A DNA stretch of 23,145 nt from assembly GCA_038256935.1 (NCBI GenBank), contig JBBSJV010000010.1, positions 1 to 23,145 of the forward strand, in the 5' to 3' direction. Source of the stretch: JBBSJV01 sp038256935 (GTDB lineage: Bacteria; Patescibacteriota; JACMRA01). Made by a program: the position numbers and the translations under genes. Below the pieces are notes generated by a model. It worked only from the letters and a program-made list of their open reading frames with translations, was not told the DNA's origin and did no database searches. Below, one piece after another: positions 1 to 6,716 of this stretch. Every line of letters starts with the position of its first letter. The stretch's first letter is position 1.

Positions 1-122
1 AATTTATTCGCTGACAATTTTAATCTGTCATACTGAACTCGTTTCAGTATCTTTTCTCTATTAATATAAGTAACAGACCCTGAAATAAATTCAGGGTGAC
101 ACATAGATTCTGTCATTAAAAT
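1..122. repeat. Left copy of a 122-bp perfect inverted repeat
   Basis: Base 1 pairs with base 22997 and base 122 with base 22876. Comparing this stretch with the reverse complement of 22876-22997 gives identity over all 122 bases, and the match breaks at base 123. The copy contains one REP-like hairpin doublet (26-101). It could extend left beyond the window. It may be a real dispersed element or a repeat at which the assembly stopped. Confidence 0.95.
26..101. repeat. REP-like hairpin doublet 1
   Basis: Two short palindromes lie in opposite orientation between terminal TGTCA and TGACA. The first has arms ATACTGAA (30-37) and TTCAGTAT (43-50) around a 5-nt loop. The second has arms ACCCTGAA (77-84) and TTCAGGGT (90-97) around the loop ATAAA. 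The outer ends are related to each other, so the unit resembles a REP doublet (BIME/REPIN-like). No REP-associated transposase (RAYT) is in the window. Confidence 0.85.
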
Positions 123-136
123 AATTAACATCTACA

Positions 137-204
137 ATCCTTAACTTGTTTCAGGATCTATCCACTAAGCTTTAAACAGACTCTGAAATGAATTCAGAGT
201 GACA
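137..204. repeat. REP-like hairpin doublet 2
   Basis: This is a diverged relative of doublet 1. Its first hairpin has arms ATCCTTAA (137-144) and TTCAGGAT (150-157) with one mismatch. Its second has perfect arms ACTCTGAA (180-187) and TTCAGAGT (193-200), followed by TGACA. Compared with doublet 1 the second hairpin has changed on both arms in a base-pair-preserving way. Confidence 0.8.
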
Positions 205-265
205 CTGCATTTTGTAGCTAAGTAACTAGCAATTACAGGGTTGAAAAGTACTAGAATGAAAATAA

Positions 266-1417
266 TTACCTCAAAACCAATTTAAAAACTCCATGACCAA
301 CCGTAGTTGTTTCTCTAGCATATAAGATATAAGGCTTGCTAGGTAATAACTCAACTATTTTATAATTACTTTTACCAACTACTTCCAAAAAATAATCAGG
401 CTTTATGATTCCAGTCTTTAGTTTATACCAAGGCACGCAGAGAATAACTTCTTTAACTTCAAGTTTAGCTAAGCTTGCCAAGACTTTGTGCCAAATTTGT
501 TGAACTGTTTCGATTTGTTTTTCTGGGTCTTGGCGGTTGTATTTACCAGCTAAATTGGATCCAAGATACCCCTCTGTAACCACTGTATAACTTTTATCAG
601 TAAGGTTTCTTCTACCATAGACTTTGAAAGCTTGATCGTAGTCTCTGATATCAAGTGGAGCAAATTGATAAGAGGGTAGGGATTCAAAGTAATCATATCT
701 ACCATTCAGATCAGTAAGATATTTAGCATTTGAATCTACCAAGTCTCTGCAGCTTCCATCTATATCGCTAAGTAACCAGTCTTTACTAATCCCACTTCCA
801 GCAAGCATGTTCCTGCCTAATCCACAAAAGGGATCCCAGATATAGTCTTTATGATTTGCTAGGTTTAAAATAGTTCTAGCCAGCTTGTAATTGATCATCC
901 CCCTGTCCATATCTTGCAGTTGAGGGTTAGTATCCAAGTCATTCCAGATTTGCTGATTTGCATAATTTATAATGCTTCCAAAAAAACTACTTTGATTATC
1001 CAGCTTAAAATAACAGACAATTGTGGATTTTTGCTTGAAATGACCGATATTTGGAAGGGCTTTATTGGGAATCAGATTAATTTGTTTGTAACCCATTTCT
1101 TTGAGTGGTATCAAGATTTTTTTGGTAAGTAGAATATTAGTTGCAATTACAAGTTTTTTTTGCACTAGTTCTGGATGAGATTTAAGATATTCTATAAACT
1201 CACTGCGATCTGGTTTTACTTCGTTATTATCTAGTAATTTAATATTGGAAACTCCAAAGACTAGGCCTCCTGTTTGATTGGTGTCGATTTCTTTATCGCT
1301 TCCTAACCAGTTTTGACAAGTCCAAAGTTCTTCATCGCCTGCAAGGGATCTGTATTCAGCCAAACTCAAATCAAAAGAGTGACCTATTCTGTAAATATAT
1401 TTAGGGATTGTTAGCAC
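266..1417 (-). CDS. TRM11-like SAM-dependent RNA methyltransferase
   Basis: This 383-residue protein looks like a bacterial member of the TRM11/Trm-G10 group, which methylates guanosine in tRNA using S-adenosylmethionine. The N-terminus (YRIGHSFDLSLAEYRSL) matches the 'LG..peLSlaEL' opening of that group. The Rossmann domain begins near residue 190 with WDPFCGLGRNML, the SAM-binding motif I. The position of the usual NPPY/DPPY catalytic motif reads VTEGYLG, a divergent version, so the exact target is unsure and a DNA target cannot be excluded. The ATG lies 7 nt after the stop of the upstream membrane-protein gene (1425-1922), so the two are probably co-transcribed from the promoter at 1930-1958. 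The stop is TAA, followed by REP repeats. Confidence 0.6.
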   Translation of the reverse strand: MLTIPKYIYRIGHSFDLSLAEYRSLAGDEELWTCQNWLGSDKEIDTNQTGGLVFGVSNIKLLDNNEVKPDRSEFIEYLKSHPELVQKKLVIATNILLTKKILIPLKEMGYKQINLIPNKALPNIGHFKQKSTIVCYFKLDNQSSFFGSIINYANQQIWNDLDTNPQLQDMDRGMINYKLARTILNLANHKDYIWDPFCGLGRNMLAGSGISKDWLLSDIDGSCRDLVDSNAKYLTDLNGRYDYFESLPSYQFAPLDIRDYDQAFKVYGRRNLTDKSYTVVTEGYLGSNLAGKYNRQDPEKQIETVQQIWHKVLASLAKLEVKEVILCVPWYKLKTGIIKPDYFLEVVGKSNYKIVELLPSKPYILYARETTTVGHGVFKLVLR

Positions 1418-1424
1418 CTATTAG

Positions 1425-1922
1425 TTATTGACTAGTTATGAATTCTTCGCAAGTCTCAGTGTTGTTTAGTCTCTCTAGATTTGGTAAAAAGATGGCGCTA
1501 CAGATTTTCTTGAATCCTACCGGCACGTATTCATTTGGCATGTTAAAAGGGCTGCTGCCGTAATAGATGTTAGCTTTTTCTCCCCCTTCATACTGATCAA
1601 AATAGAATCCAACATAAGCTTTGCCTGATTCAGAATCAAAATTTACTAATGAATAATCTATTGACAAATTATCTCTTGTTTGTCTGATATTTTGGATTTG
1701 AATGTCGTATTTGCTATACTCTCTCTGGCTTTCTATATCAACGGATTGATTAGTTTGAGAAGGATTATCTATGTTATTTGCTTGAGCGATTTTTATGTTT
1801 TGATTGGATAGACTCATGGCGAGCTGAGCAAAAGCAAGTCCTAAAACCATTACAATTAAACCAATATTTAGCCAAATTGTTTTGGGATCGACTTGGTCGT
1901 GAGTGTTTTTTTGCCCTATCAT
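1425..1922 (-). CDS. Small single-pass membrane protein of unknown function
   Basis: This 165-residue protein is not recognised. Residues about 17-38 (IWLNIGLIVMVLGLAFAQLAM) form one hydrophobic segment after a short polar N-terminus. An Asn/Gln/Ser-rich linker follows, then a roughly 90-residue extracellular-looking domain with aromatic residues and two cysteines near the C-terminus (KKICSAIF, TETCEEF) that could form a disulphide. The architecture suggests a membrane-anchored protein with its C-terminus outside. It is the first gene of a two-gene operon with the TRM11-like gene. Its promoter places the transcription start within about two bases of the ATG, so translation is probably leaderless. 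Confidence 0.6.
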   Translation of the reverse strand: MIGQKNTHDQVDPKTIWLNIGLIVMVLGLAFAQLAMSLSNQNIKIAQANNIDNPSQTNQSVDIESQREYSKYDIQIQNIRQTRDNLSIDYSLVNFDSESGKAYVGFYFDQYEGGEKANIYYGSSPFNMPNEYVPVGFKKICSAIFLPNLERLNNTETCEEFITSQ

Positions 1923-1929
1923 GAGAGTA

Positions 1930-1958
1930 ATTATGCACTACAAACTTAGTTTAAGCAA
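1930..1958 (-). promoter_or_regulatory. Sigma70-type promoter giving a near-leaderless mRNA
   Basis: On the minus strand, TTGCTT (1958-1953) and CATAAT (1935-1930) are separated by exactly 17 bp. Seven bases then precede the ATG at 1922, so the expected transcription start falls at or one base before the start codon. It diverges from the clpB promoter 27 bp away. Confidence 0.65.
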
Positions 1959-1985
1959 GGGTCTTGGGTGGTGATAACTTGGCAA

Positions 1986-2014
1986 TTGACAATATAGATT
2001 GCTAATGCTATAAT
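1986..2014 (+). promoter_or_regulatory. Consensus sigma70 promoter of clpB
   Basis: TTGACA (1986-1991) and TATAAT (2009-2014) are both perfect consensus hexamers with an optimal 17-bp spacer. A TGC immediately before the -10 adds an extended -10 element. It is the strongest promoter visible in the window. The predicted start is near 2021, giving a leader of about 160 nt before clpB. No CIRCE element (TTAGCACTC inverted repeat) is present. Confidence 0.85.
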
Positions 2015-2020
2015 ATATTA

Positions 2021-2180
2021 GAGAAAAATTGATTTTACTTTGCACGATTGCCTGCAAAACTCGCTCTTACTTTATACTTGAATTCTAACATAGCTTAGCT
2101 CAAACAGTTGCAGTCTGCTCTAACCAAAGCAAAATCAATTTTAAAACAGATATAGTTATAAAATAAATCAAACGTGGTGT
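2021..2180 (+). promoter_or_regulatory. Long structured leader RNA upstream of clpB
   Basis: The leader starts at the predicted transcription start and contains an 18-nt inverted repeat. AAAATTGATTTTACTTTG (2025-2042) pairs with 2125-2142 at 17 of 18 positions, so the 5' end would be sealed onto sequence about 40 nt before the ATG. Inside the loop, CTGCAA (2052-2057) can pair with TTGCAG (2108-2113). The start-proximal sequence has only a weak GTGGTG as ribosome binding site. The structure could be a heat-responsive or protein-responsive leader, or a separate small RNA closed by a terminal stem. I match it to no Rfam family. Repeat and promoter are seen; function is inferred. Confidence 0.55.
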
Positions 2181-4742
2181 ATGAATCTAGAAAAATTTAC
2201 TCAAGATGGCTTCAAAGTGATTCAAACCGCTCAACATTTAGCTACCCAAAACCAAAATCAGTTTATTGAACTTGAACACTTGCTTGCTGGATTTGTATCT
2301 CCTGAATCTGAACTTATTAATAACCTGATCCAAATATCAGGTGGGGATATCGTTAGTTTAAAGAGAAAAATCCAAGCTGATCTGCAAAAACTACCAAAAA
2401 CCTCAGAAAAAGGTGGAAACTATGTTTCCCAAAAAGTAGAATTAATTCTGTCTCAGGCTGAGCAAAAAGCAACTTCATTGGGTGATCAATTTGTGGCTGT
2501 AGATACTTTATTTGTAGTTTGCGTTGAAAATTCCTATCTTAAAAATATTTTAAATCTTGATGCAATATATAACACTATGAAAGACTTTAGAAAAAATAAA
2601 TCAGTGGATAGTCAGAGCTCTGATACCAACTTTGACGCGCTTAATAAATACGGAATCGATGTTACAAAACTAGCACTTGACGGTAAGTTGGATCCCGTTA
2701 TTGGAAGGGATGAAGAAATCCGGCGGACTATGCAAATACTGCTTAGAAGAACCAAAAACAATCCAGTCCTGATAGGTGACCCTGGGGTTGGTAAAACTGC
2801 TATAATCGAAGGTTTGGCTCAAAGAATCATCAAAGGTGATGTCCCAGACGGGCTTAAAAACAAACGTTTAATCAGCTTGCAAATTTCAAGTCTATTGGCA
2901 GGGGCCAAGTTTAGAGGGGATTTTGAAGAAAGGCTCAAAGCAGTGATTTCAGAAGTCACCAGCGCTAGCGGCGAAGTACTATTGTTTATCGATGAATTGC
3001 ATACTATTGTGGGGGCTGGGAAAAGTGAAGGTAGTAGCGATGCAGGTAACATGCTCAAGCCGGCCTTAGCCAGAGGGGAACTCAAGATGATCGGGGCCAC
3101 AACTCTAAGTGAGTATCGAGAGATTGAAAAAGATGCTGCCCTTGAGCGCAGGTTCCAACCAGTTTATGTAATTGAGCCTAGTACTGAGGATACTATTGCT
3201 ATTTTGCGCGGGATCAAAGAACGCTACGAAGTCCATCACGGGGTCAAGATCACAGATAACGCCTTGATTGCTGCAACTAAACTATCTAAAAGATATTTAC
3301 CAGAACGCAAATTGCCAGATAAAGCCATTGATCTGATTGATGAGGCGGCTAGTAAAATCAGAATGCAACTGGACTCTTACCCTGAAGATATAGACAATTT
3401 AGAAAGATCAAAGATGAAACTAGAGATAGAAAAACAAAGTTTAAGCAGTGAAAAAGGTGAAAAGGTGGATCAAAGATTAGTCATTATCGAGAGTCAGCTC
3501 AAAAACATCTCAGATCAAATGAGTGATCTAAAATCAGCCTGGGAAATAGAGAAGCAAACTCTTGATAAATTGCGCCAAACACAAGAAAAAATCGAAGAAG
3601 CTAAACAAAAATTAGAAAAAGCCGAACGTGAGTATGATTTGGAGCTGATTGCTAGATTACAATATGGGGAGATTCCATCTCTTCATGCCACGCTAGATAA
3701 TCTGGAAAACCAACTCAAAGGGGCCAAATATATAACCTTAGAAGTTGATGAAAATAATATTGCTGATATAGTAGCTAGTTGGAGTGGAATCCCTGTCAGA
3801 AACTTGGTAGAATCTGAAAAGGAAAAATTACTTAATCTAGAAAACCAATTACATACCAGAGTAATAGGACAAAATGAAGCTATAGAAGCAGTTGCAAACA
3901 CCATCCGTAGGAACAGAATCGGGCTCAGTGATGAAGCCAAACCAGTTGGAAGTTTCATGTTTTTGGGTCCTACTGGTGTCGGTAAAACAGAGCTTAGTAA
4001 AGCCTTGGCTGATTTGCTCTTTAACACTGAAAATGCGCTTTTGAGAGTAGATATGAGTGAGTACATGGAAAAACATTCTGTCTCCAGACTTATTGGCAGT
4101 CCTCCAGGGTATGTGGGGTTTGATCAAGGCGGGCAGTTAACAGAACAGGTGCGGCGCAGGCCCTACAGTGTGATACTCTTGGATGAAATAGAAAAAGCCC
4201 ACCCAGATGTGTTTAATATTCTTCTTCAGGTTTTAGATGATGGTAGATTAACTGATGGTCAGGGTAGGACTGTAGATTTTAGAAATACGATTATCATAAT
4301 GACAAGTAACATTGGCTCAGAGGTGATCTCAACTTTAACCAAAGAGGGTGGTGAGTATGTAAACATTCAAAATGAGGTGATAAAAGAACTTGAATCTAGG
4401 TTTAGACCAGAGTTTATCAATCGAGTAGATGAGATCGTAGTCTTTAGAAGCCTAAGTAAACAAGAACTATCACAAATAGTCGATATTTCTTTAGGAAAAG
4501 TTATTCAAAAAATGGCTTCTATGCAGGTTCAGATTGAGTTTTCTGATACCCTCAAAGATTATATCTTAGAAATTGGGTATGATCCTGTGTATGGTGCAAG
4601 GCCATTGAATAGAACAATACAGAAACTAGTTGAAAATTATTTATCAAATGAGGTCCTAAATGGTAATATTGTAGCAGGTTCAAGTTACTATTTAGATTAC
4701 GACTATAACTATAAGAGTCTTACAACAAACCAAAAAGCTTAA
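2181..4742 (+). CDS. clpB: ATP-dependent protein disaggregase ClpB
   Basis: ClpB is a hexameric cytosolic AAA+ chaperone that threads and rescues aggregated proteins, usually with DnaK. The 853-residue product has the full order: Clp-N repeats (about 1-145), AAA1 with Walker A GDPGVGKT (199-206) and Walker B LLFIDE, a coiled-coil middle domain (about 405-525), and AAA2 with Walker A GPTGVGKT (596-603) and Walker B VILLDEIEKAH. The C-terminal D2-small domain includes GYDPVYGARPLNR. The long Glu/Lys/Leu-rich middle domain separates it from ClpA and ClpC, and the length is normal for ClpB. It is a single-gene unit behind a consensus promoter and a 160-nt structured leader. The ATG has a weak GTGGTG 3-4 nt upstream. 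Confidence 0.95.
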   Translation: MNLEKFTQDGFKVIQTAQHLATQNQNQFIELEHLLAGFVSPESELINNLIQISGGDIVSLKRKIQADLQKLPKTSEKGGNYVSQKVELILSQAEQKATSLGDQFVAVDTLFVVCVENSYLKNILNLDAIYNTMKDFRKNKSVDSQSSDTNFDALNKYGIDVTKLALDGKLDPVIGRDEEIRRTMQILLRRTKNNPVLIGDPGVGKTAIIEGLAQRIIKGDVPDGLKNKRLISLQISSLLAGAKFRGDFEERLKAVISEVTSASGEVLLFIDELHTIVGAGKSEGSSDAGNMLKPALARGELKMIGATTLSEYREIEKDAALERRFQPVYVIEPSTEDTIAILRGIKERYEVHHGVKITDNALIAATKLSKRYLPERKLPDKAIDLIDEAASKIRMQLDSYPEDIDNLERSKMKLEIEKQSLSSEKGEKVDQRLVIIESQLKNISDQMSDLKSAWEIEKQTLDKLRQTQEKIEEAKQKLEKAEREYDLELIARLQYGEIPSLHATLDNLENQLKGAKYITLEVDENNIADIVASWSGIPVRNLVESEKEKLLNLENQLHTRVIGQNEAIEAVANTIRRNRIGLSDEAKPVGSFMFLGPTGVGKTELSKALADLLFNTENALLRVDMSEYMEKHSVSRLIGSPPGYVGFDQGGQLTEQVRRRPYSVILLDEIEKAHPDVFNILLQVLDDGRLTDGQGRTVDFRNTIIIMTSNIGSEVISTLTKEGGEYVNIQNEVIKELESRFRPEFINRVDEIVVFRSLSKQELSQIVDISLGKVIQKMASMQVQIEFSDTLKDYILEIGYDPVYGARPLNRTIQKLVENYLSNEVLNGNIVAGSSYYLDYDYNYKSLTTNQKA

Positions 4743-4755
4743 TTAGCTAATTTAG

Positions 4756-4974
4756 CTATACCTTGGTAGGGTTTACTCTTAGTTTATTCTTTTTGGCACT
4801 GTTTAAAAAACTAAATTTTATATCTTGTATCGTCTGGATCAAATGTGAGTGAGTGTTTGGAGAAATGTTACTAAGGTTAATGGCTAGTTCAAGCTCTTTA
4901 AATTTCATATCTAATAGTCTATTGGTGATTTTTCTAGAGTTTTTTTTGACAGATAACTTGTCAAATTTCGACAT
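4756..4974 (-). CDS. Small basic hypothetical protein
   Basis: This short Lys-rich, mostly helical protein is not recognised. From the ATG at 4974 it is 72 residues and begins MSKFDKLSVKK. A GTG at 4989 would add five residues (MTLHH). I prefer the ATG because a possible -10 (TTTAAT, 4998-4993) would put the transcript start near 4986, after the GTG. It lies convergent to clpB with 13 bp between their ends and divergent from the HTH-methyltransferase gene. The protein has no membrane segment, no cysteines and no recognisable motif. The small size and lack of homology signal leave some chance that it is not real. Confidence 0.4.
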   Translation of the reverse strand: MSKFDKLSVKKNSRKITNRLLDMKFKELELAINLSNISPNTHSHLIQTIQDIKFSFLNSAKKNKLRVNPTKV

Positions 4975-5064
4975 ATGGTGTAAGGTCACAGTATTAAAAT
5001 GATTAATTGTTACAAATCTGCAAGCTAAAAACTGTTAAAATTTTTTAAACTGCTTGTCAATTGA

Positions 5065-5070
5065 TATATT
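5065..5070 (+). promoter_or_regulatory. Extended -10 element close to the start codon
   Basis: TGA followed by TATATT (5065-5070) forms an extended -10. The predicted start near 5077 leaves only about five bases before the ATG at 5082. No Shine-Dalgarno sequence exists, so a near-leaderless mRNA is likely. A competing reading, TTGTCA (5054-5059) with TAAAAT (5076-5081), would place the start inside the gene. Confidence 0.4.
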
Positions 5071-5081
5071 GCCAATAAAAT

Positions 5082-6296
5082 ATGAACTTTTTCAAAAACA
5101 CTTTAGTTGCCGAAAAGTATAAAGTTTCAAATTCAACAGTAGGAGAATGGGTTAAAGGTGCTGAGGAAAACAAAAATAATTTACAGGTAAAAAAAGTAGG
5201 AAAAAAATATAGGATTTTAGATAATGAAAATAACCATGCAGAAATGTTGCGTCTAAAAGACCATGGAACTAAATACAAAACAAGCAGAGCTAGAAAAGTT
5301 GTAGAGCCAAGTCAGCAGTTTTATAAGGTCTTTAGTTATGAAGAAGTGATCCAGATTATTAATGATTTAGATATTAACTCTTTCATGGACCAAAAATATG
5401 CTTATAAAAATGGAGGAGCTAAGATTTGGGATGATAATTATATTAATTTTGGAGGTGATGAATTGTACTCTGAAATGGCTGAGTCACTTTTGAATGAATC
5501 CAACACCTTTTTAAAATTTGACGCTAAAACTAAGTTTAATATTGTTGACATTGGCCCAGGAAATGCTCTTCCAGTTGCTGGTTTTTTGAAAAAGCTAAAT
5601 AACATGGAGATATTAAATAAGTATATTGCAGTCGACATTAGTAAAGAAATGTTGGATATTGCAAAAATAAATTTAAACAAATACTTGAAACCAGAACAAA
5701 TTGTAGAGCATGTAGTTGACGTTGAGTACAACAACTTGACTCGAGTCTTGTATGAACATAAATATGAAACCGAGGATGTAATAGTAAAAAACTTGATATT
5801 TATTTTGGGTGATACGATGAGTAATTTTTATAATCAAGTCAGGTTTTTGGAAAATATTAGATTGAGTATTGATCAAAATGATTACTTTATATTTGGTGAA
5901 ACTTTTGACAGGCAGCCTAGAAGGCTAAATCTGTTGTATGATTATAATTATGTGAGTTTTTATCTGTGGATATTAGAAGAAATGGGAATAAACGTTAAAG
6001 ACTGTGAAGTTAAAGCTAGATTTGATGAGAAAGAAATGATAAGGAGGAGATATTTGATCTTAGATAAAGACTATGAACTCAGAGTGGTACACAAAAACTT
6101 GAATAAAATCATCAGACTTTCAAAAGGAAGAGAGATCGAAATTTGGAGGCATACACTTTGGAACTTATCTAGTCTAGTCCACATTTTAGATCTAACTGGG
6201 TTGGAAATTTGCCATCTTACAACTGATCAAGAGGCAGATAGATTCATAGCTGTTACTAGAACCAAAAAAAGTTATCATAATTCTTTAAATTTATAG
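5082..6296 (+). CDS. HTH domain fused to an EgtD-like (Methyltransf_33) methyltransferase
   Basis: This 404-residue protein appears to be two-part. Residues about 5-50 (LVAEKYKVSNSTVGEWVKG, then VKKVGKKYRIL) read like an excisionase/MerR-type winged helix-turn-helix, ending in the basic-Gly-basic wing typical of that fold. A linker follows. Residues about 80-404 resemble the histidine-specific SAM methyltransferase family (EgtD, Methyltransf_33). Motif I is VDIGPGN near residue 157, AVDISKEML follows, and DRQPRRLNLLYDYNY plus the C-terminal EADRFIAVTR fit the family layout. EgtD makes trimethylhistidine for ergothioneine, but no other ergothioneine gene is here, so the substrate is unknown. 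The gene ends 4 bp from the convergent recX. Confidence 0.6.
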   Translation: MNFFKNTLVAEKYKVSNSTVGEWVKGAEENKNNLQVKKVGKKYRILDNENNHAEMLRLKDHGTKYKTSRARKVVEPSQQFYKVFSYEEVIQIINDLDINSFMDQKYAYKNGGAKIWDDNYINFGGDELYSEMAESLLNESNTFLKFDAKTKFNIVDIGPGNALPVAGFLKKLNNMEILNKYIAVDISKEMLDIAKINLNKYLKPEQIVEHVVDVEYNNLTRVLYEHKYETEDVIVKNLIFILGDTMSNFYNQVRFLENIRLSIDQNDYFIFGETFDRQPRRLNLLYDYNYVSFYLWILEEMGINVKDCEVKARFDEKEMIRRRYLILDKDYELRVVHKNLNKIIRLSKGREIEIWRHTLWNLSSLVHILDLTGLEICHLTTDQEADRFIAVTRTKKSYHNSLNL

Positions 6297-6300
6297 AGGT

Positions 6301-6633
6301 CTATTCTAGATTATGTAGTTTTCTCTGCCACAGTTTGTTTCTAATCCAAGCTTCATCTTTTTTGCCAGTATATTTTTCTATCAACCTCTCTCGAAGTCTC
6401 TGATCGTTTACTAAATTGGTATCAACAAATCTTTGAATAACTATTTCAACATCATCATTGGGATAACCTTTTTGACTAGCTTTGAAGCGCAGTTCGCCTG
6501 TGCTATAATCTTTGAAGTTAACCAGATAAATGAGGTATTCCCTAGCTGTTTTATAGCGATTTTGTTTTGGTTTTTTATTGTTTTTCTTGCTTCCAAAATA
6601 CTCAATTCGGATTTCTTGCTCACCTTGGTTCAT
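6301..6633 (-). CDS. recX: Short RecX-family regulatory protein
   Basis: RecX proteins bind RecA and curb its filament activity. The core (YKTAREYLIYLVNFKDYSTGEL, then KGYPNDDVEIVIQRFVDTNLVNDQRL) is the characteristic RecX three-helix repeat, with the ELr..l..kGy pattern followed by 'L.nD..l'. At 110 residues it is shorter than most RecX (about 150-250), so it has fewer helical repeats. The basic N-terminal tail (KKNNKKPKQNR) may contact DNA. It is convergent with the EgtD-like gene and divergent from the ThDP-fold gene; recA is not in the window. A TTGTCA on the minus strand overlaps the TTGACA of the divergent promoter. Confidence 0.7.
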   Translation of the reverse strand: MNQGEQEIRIEYFGSKKNNKKPKQNRYKTAREYLIYLVNFKDYSTGELRFKASQKGYPNDDVEIVIQRFVDTNLVNDQRLRERLIEKYTGKKDEAWIRNKLWQRKLHNLE

Positions 6634-6640
6634 AAATATG

Positions 6641-6655
6641 AATTAATCATTAATT
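6641..6655. promoter_or_regulatory. Perfect palindrome upstream of recX
   Basis: AATTAAT and ATTAATT flank a single central base, forming a 15-bp perfect palindrome 8 bp upstream of the recX start in the divergent recX/ThDP-fold spacer. It could be an operator, but AT-rich palindromes of this size also occur by chance. Confidence 0.3.
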
Positions 6656-6661
6656 TAAGAT

Positions 6662-6693
6662 TTGACAAATGCTGTTTTTATGGTCTCTATAGT
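6662..6693 (+). promoter_or_regulatory. Probable promoter of the ThDP-fold gene
   Basis: TTGACA (6662-6667) is a perfect -35. A -10 may be TCTATA (6686-6691, 18-bp spacer) or TATAGT (6688-6693, 20 bp). The leader would be about 20 nt with no Shine-Dalgarno sequence. The symmetric TTTGACAAA also offers TTGTCA to the opposite strand, so the divergent recX promoter may share this -35 region. Confidence 0.45.
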
Positions 6694-6716
6694 CAAATAA
6701 AAATCACATACGCGAA

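Noticed and set aside
2021..2142. Assignment of the clpB leader as 6S RNA or SRP RNA
   Set aside because: A closing stem is present, but I cannot identify the 6S central bubble pattern or the SRP tetraloop and asymmetric loop, so naming it would be a guess.
1923..2180. CIRCE operator for HrcA upstream of clpB
   Set aside because: No TTAGCACTC-N9-GAGTGCTAA or near match is present; the inverted repeat found there has different arms and an 82-nt separation.
3683..4127. Minus-strand open frames inside clpB
   Set aside because: They are antisense to the highly conserved AAA2 domain, with no promoter or homology signal.
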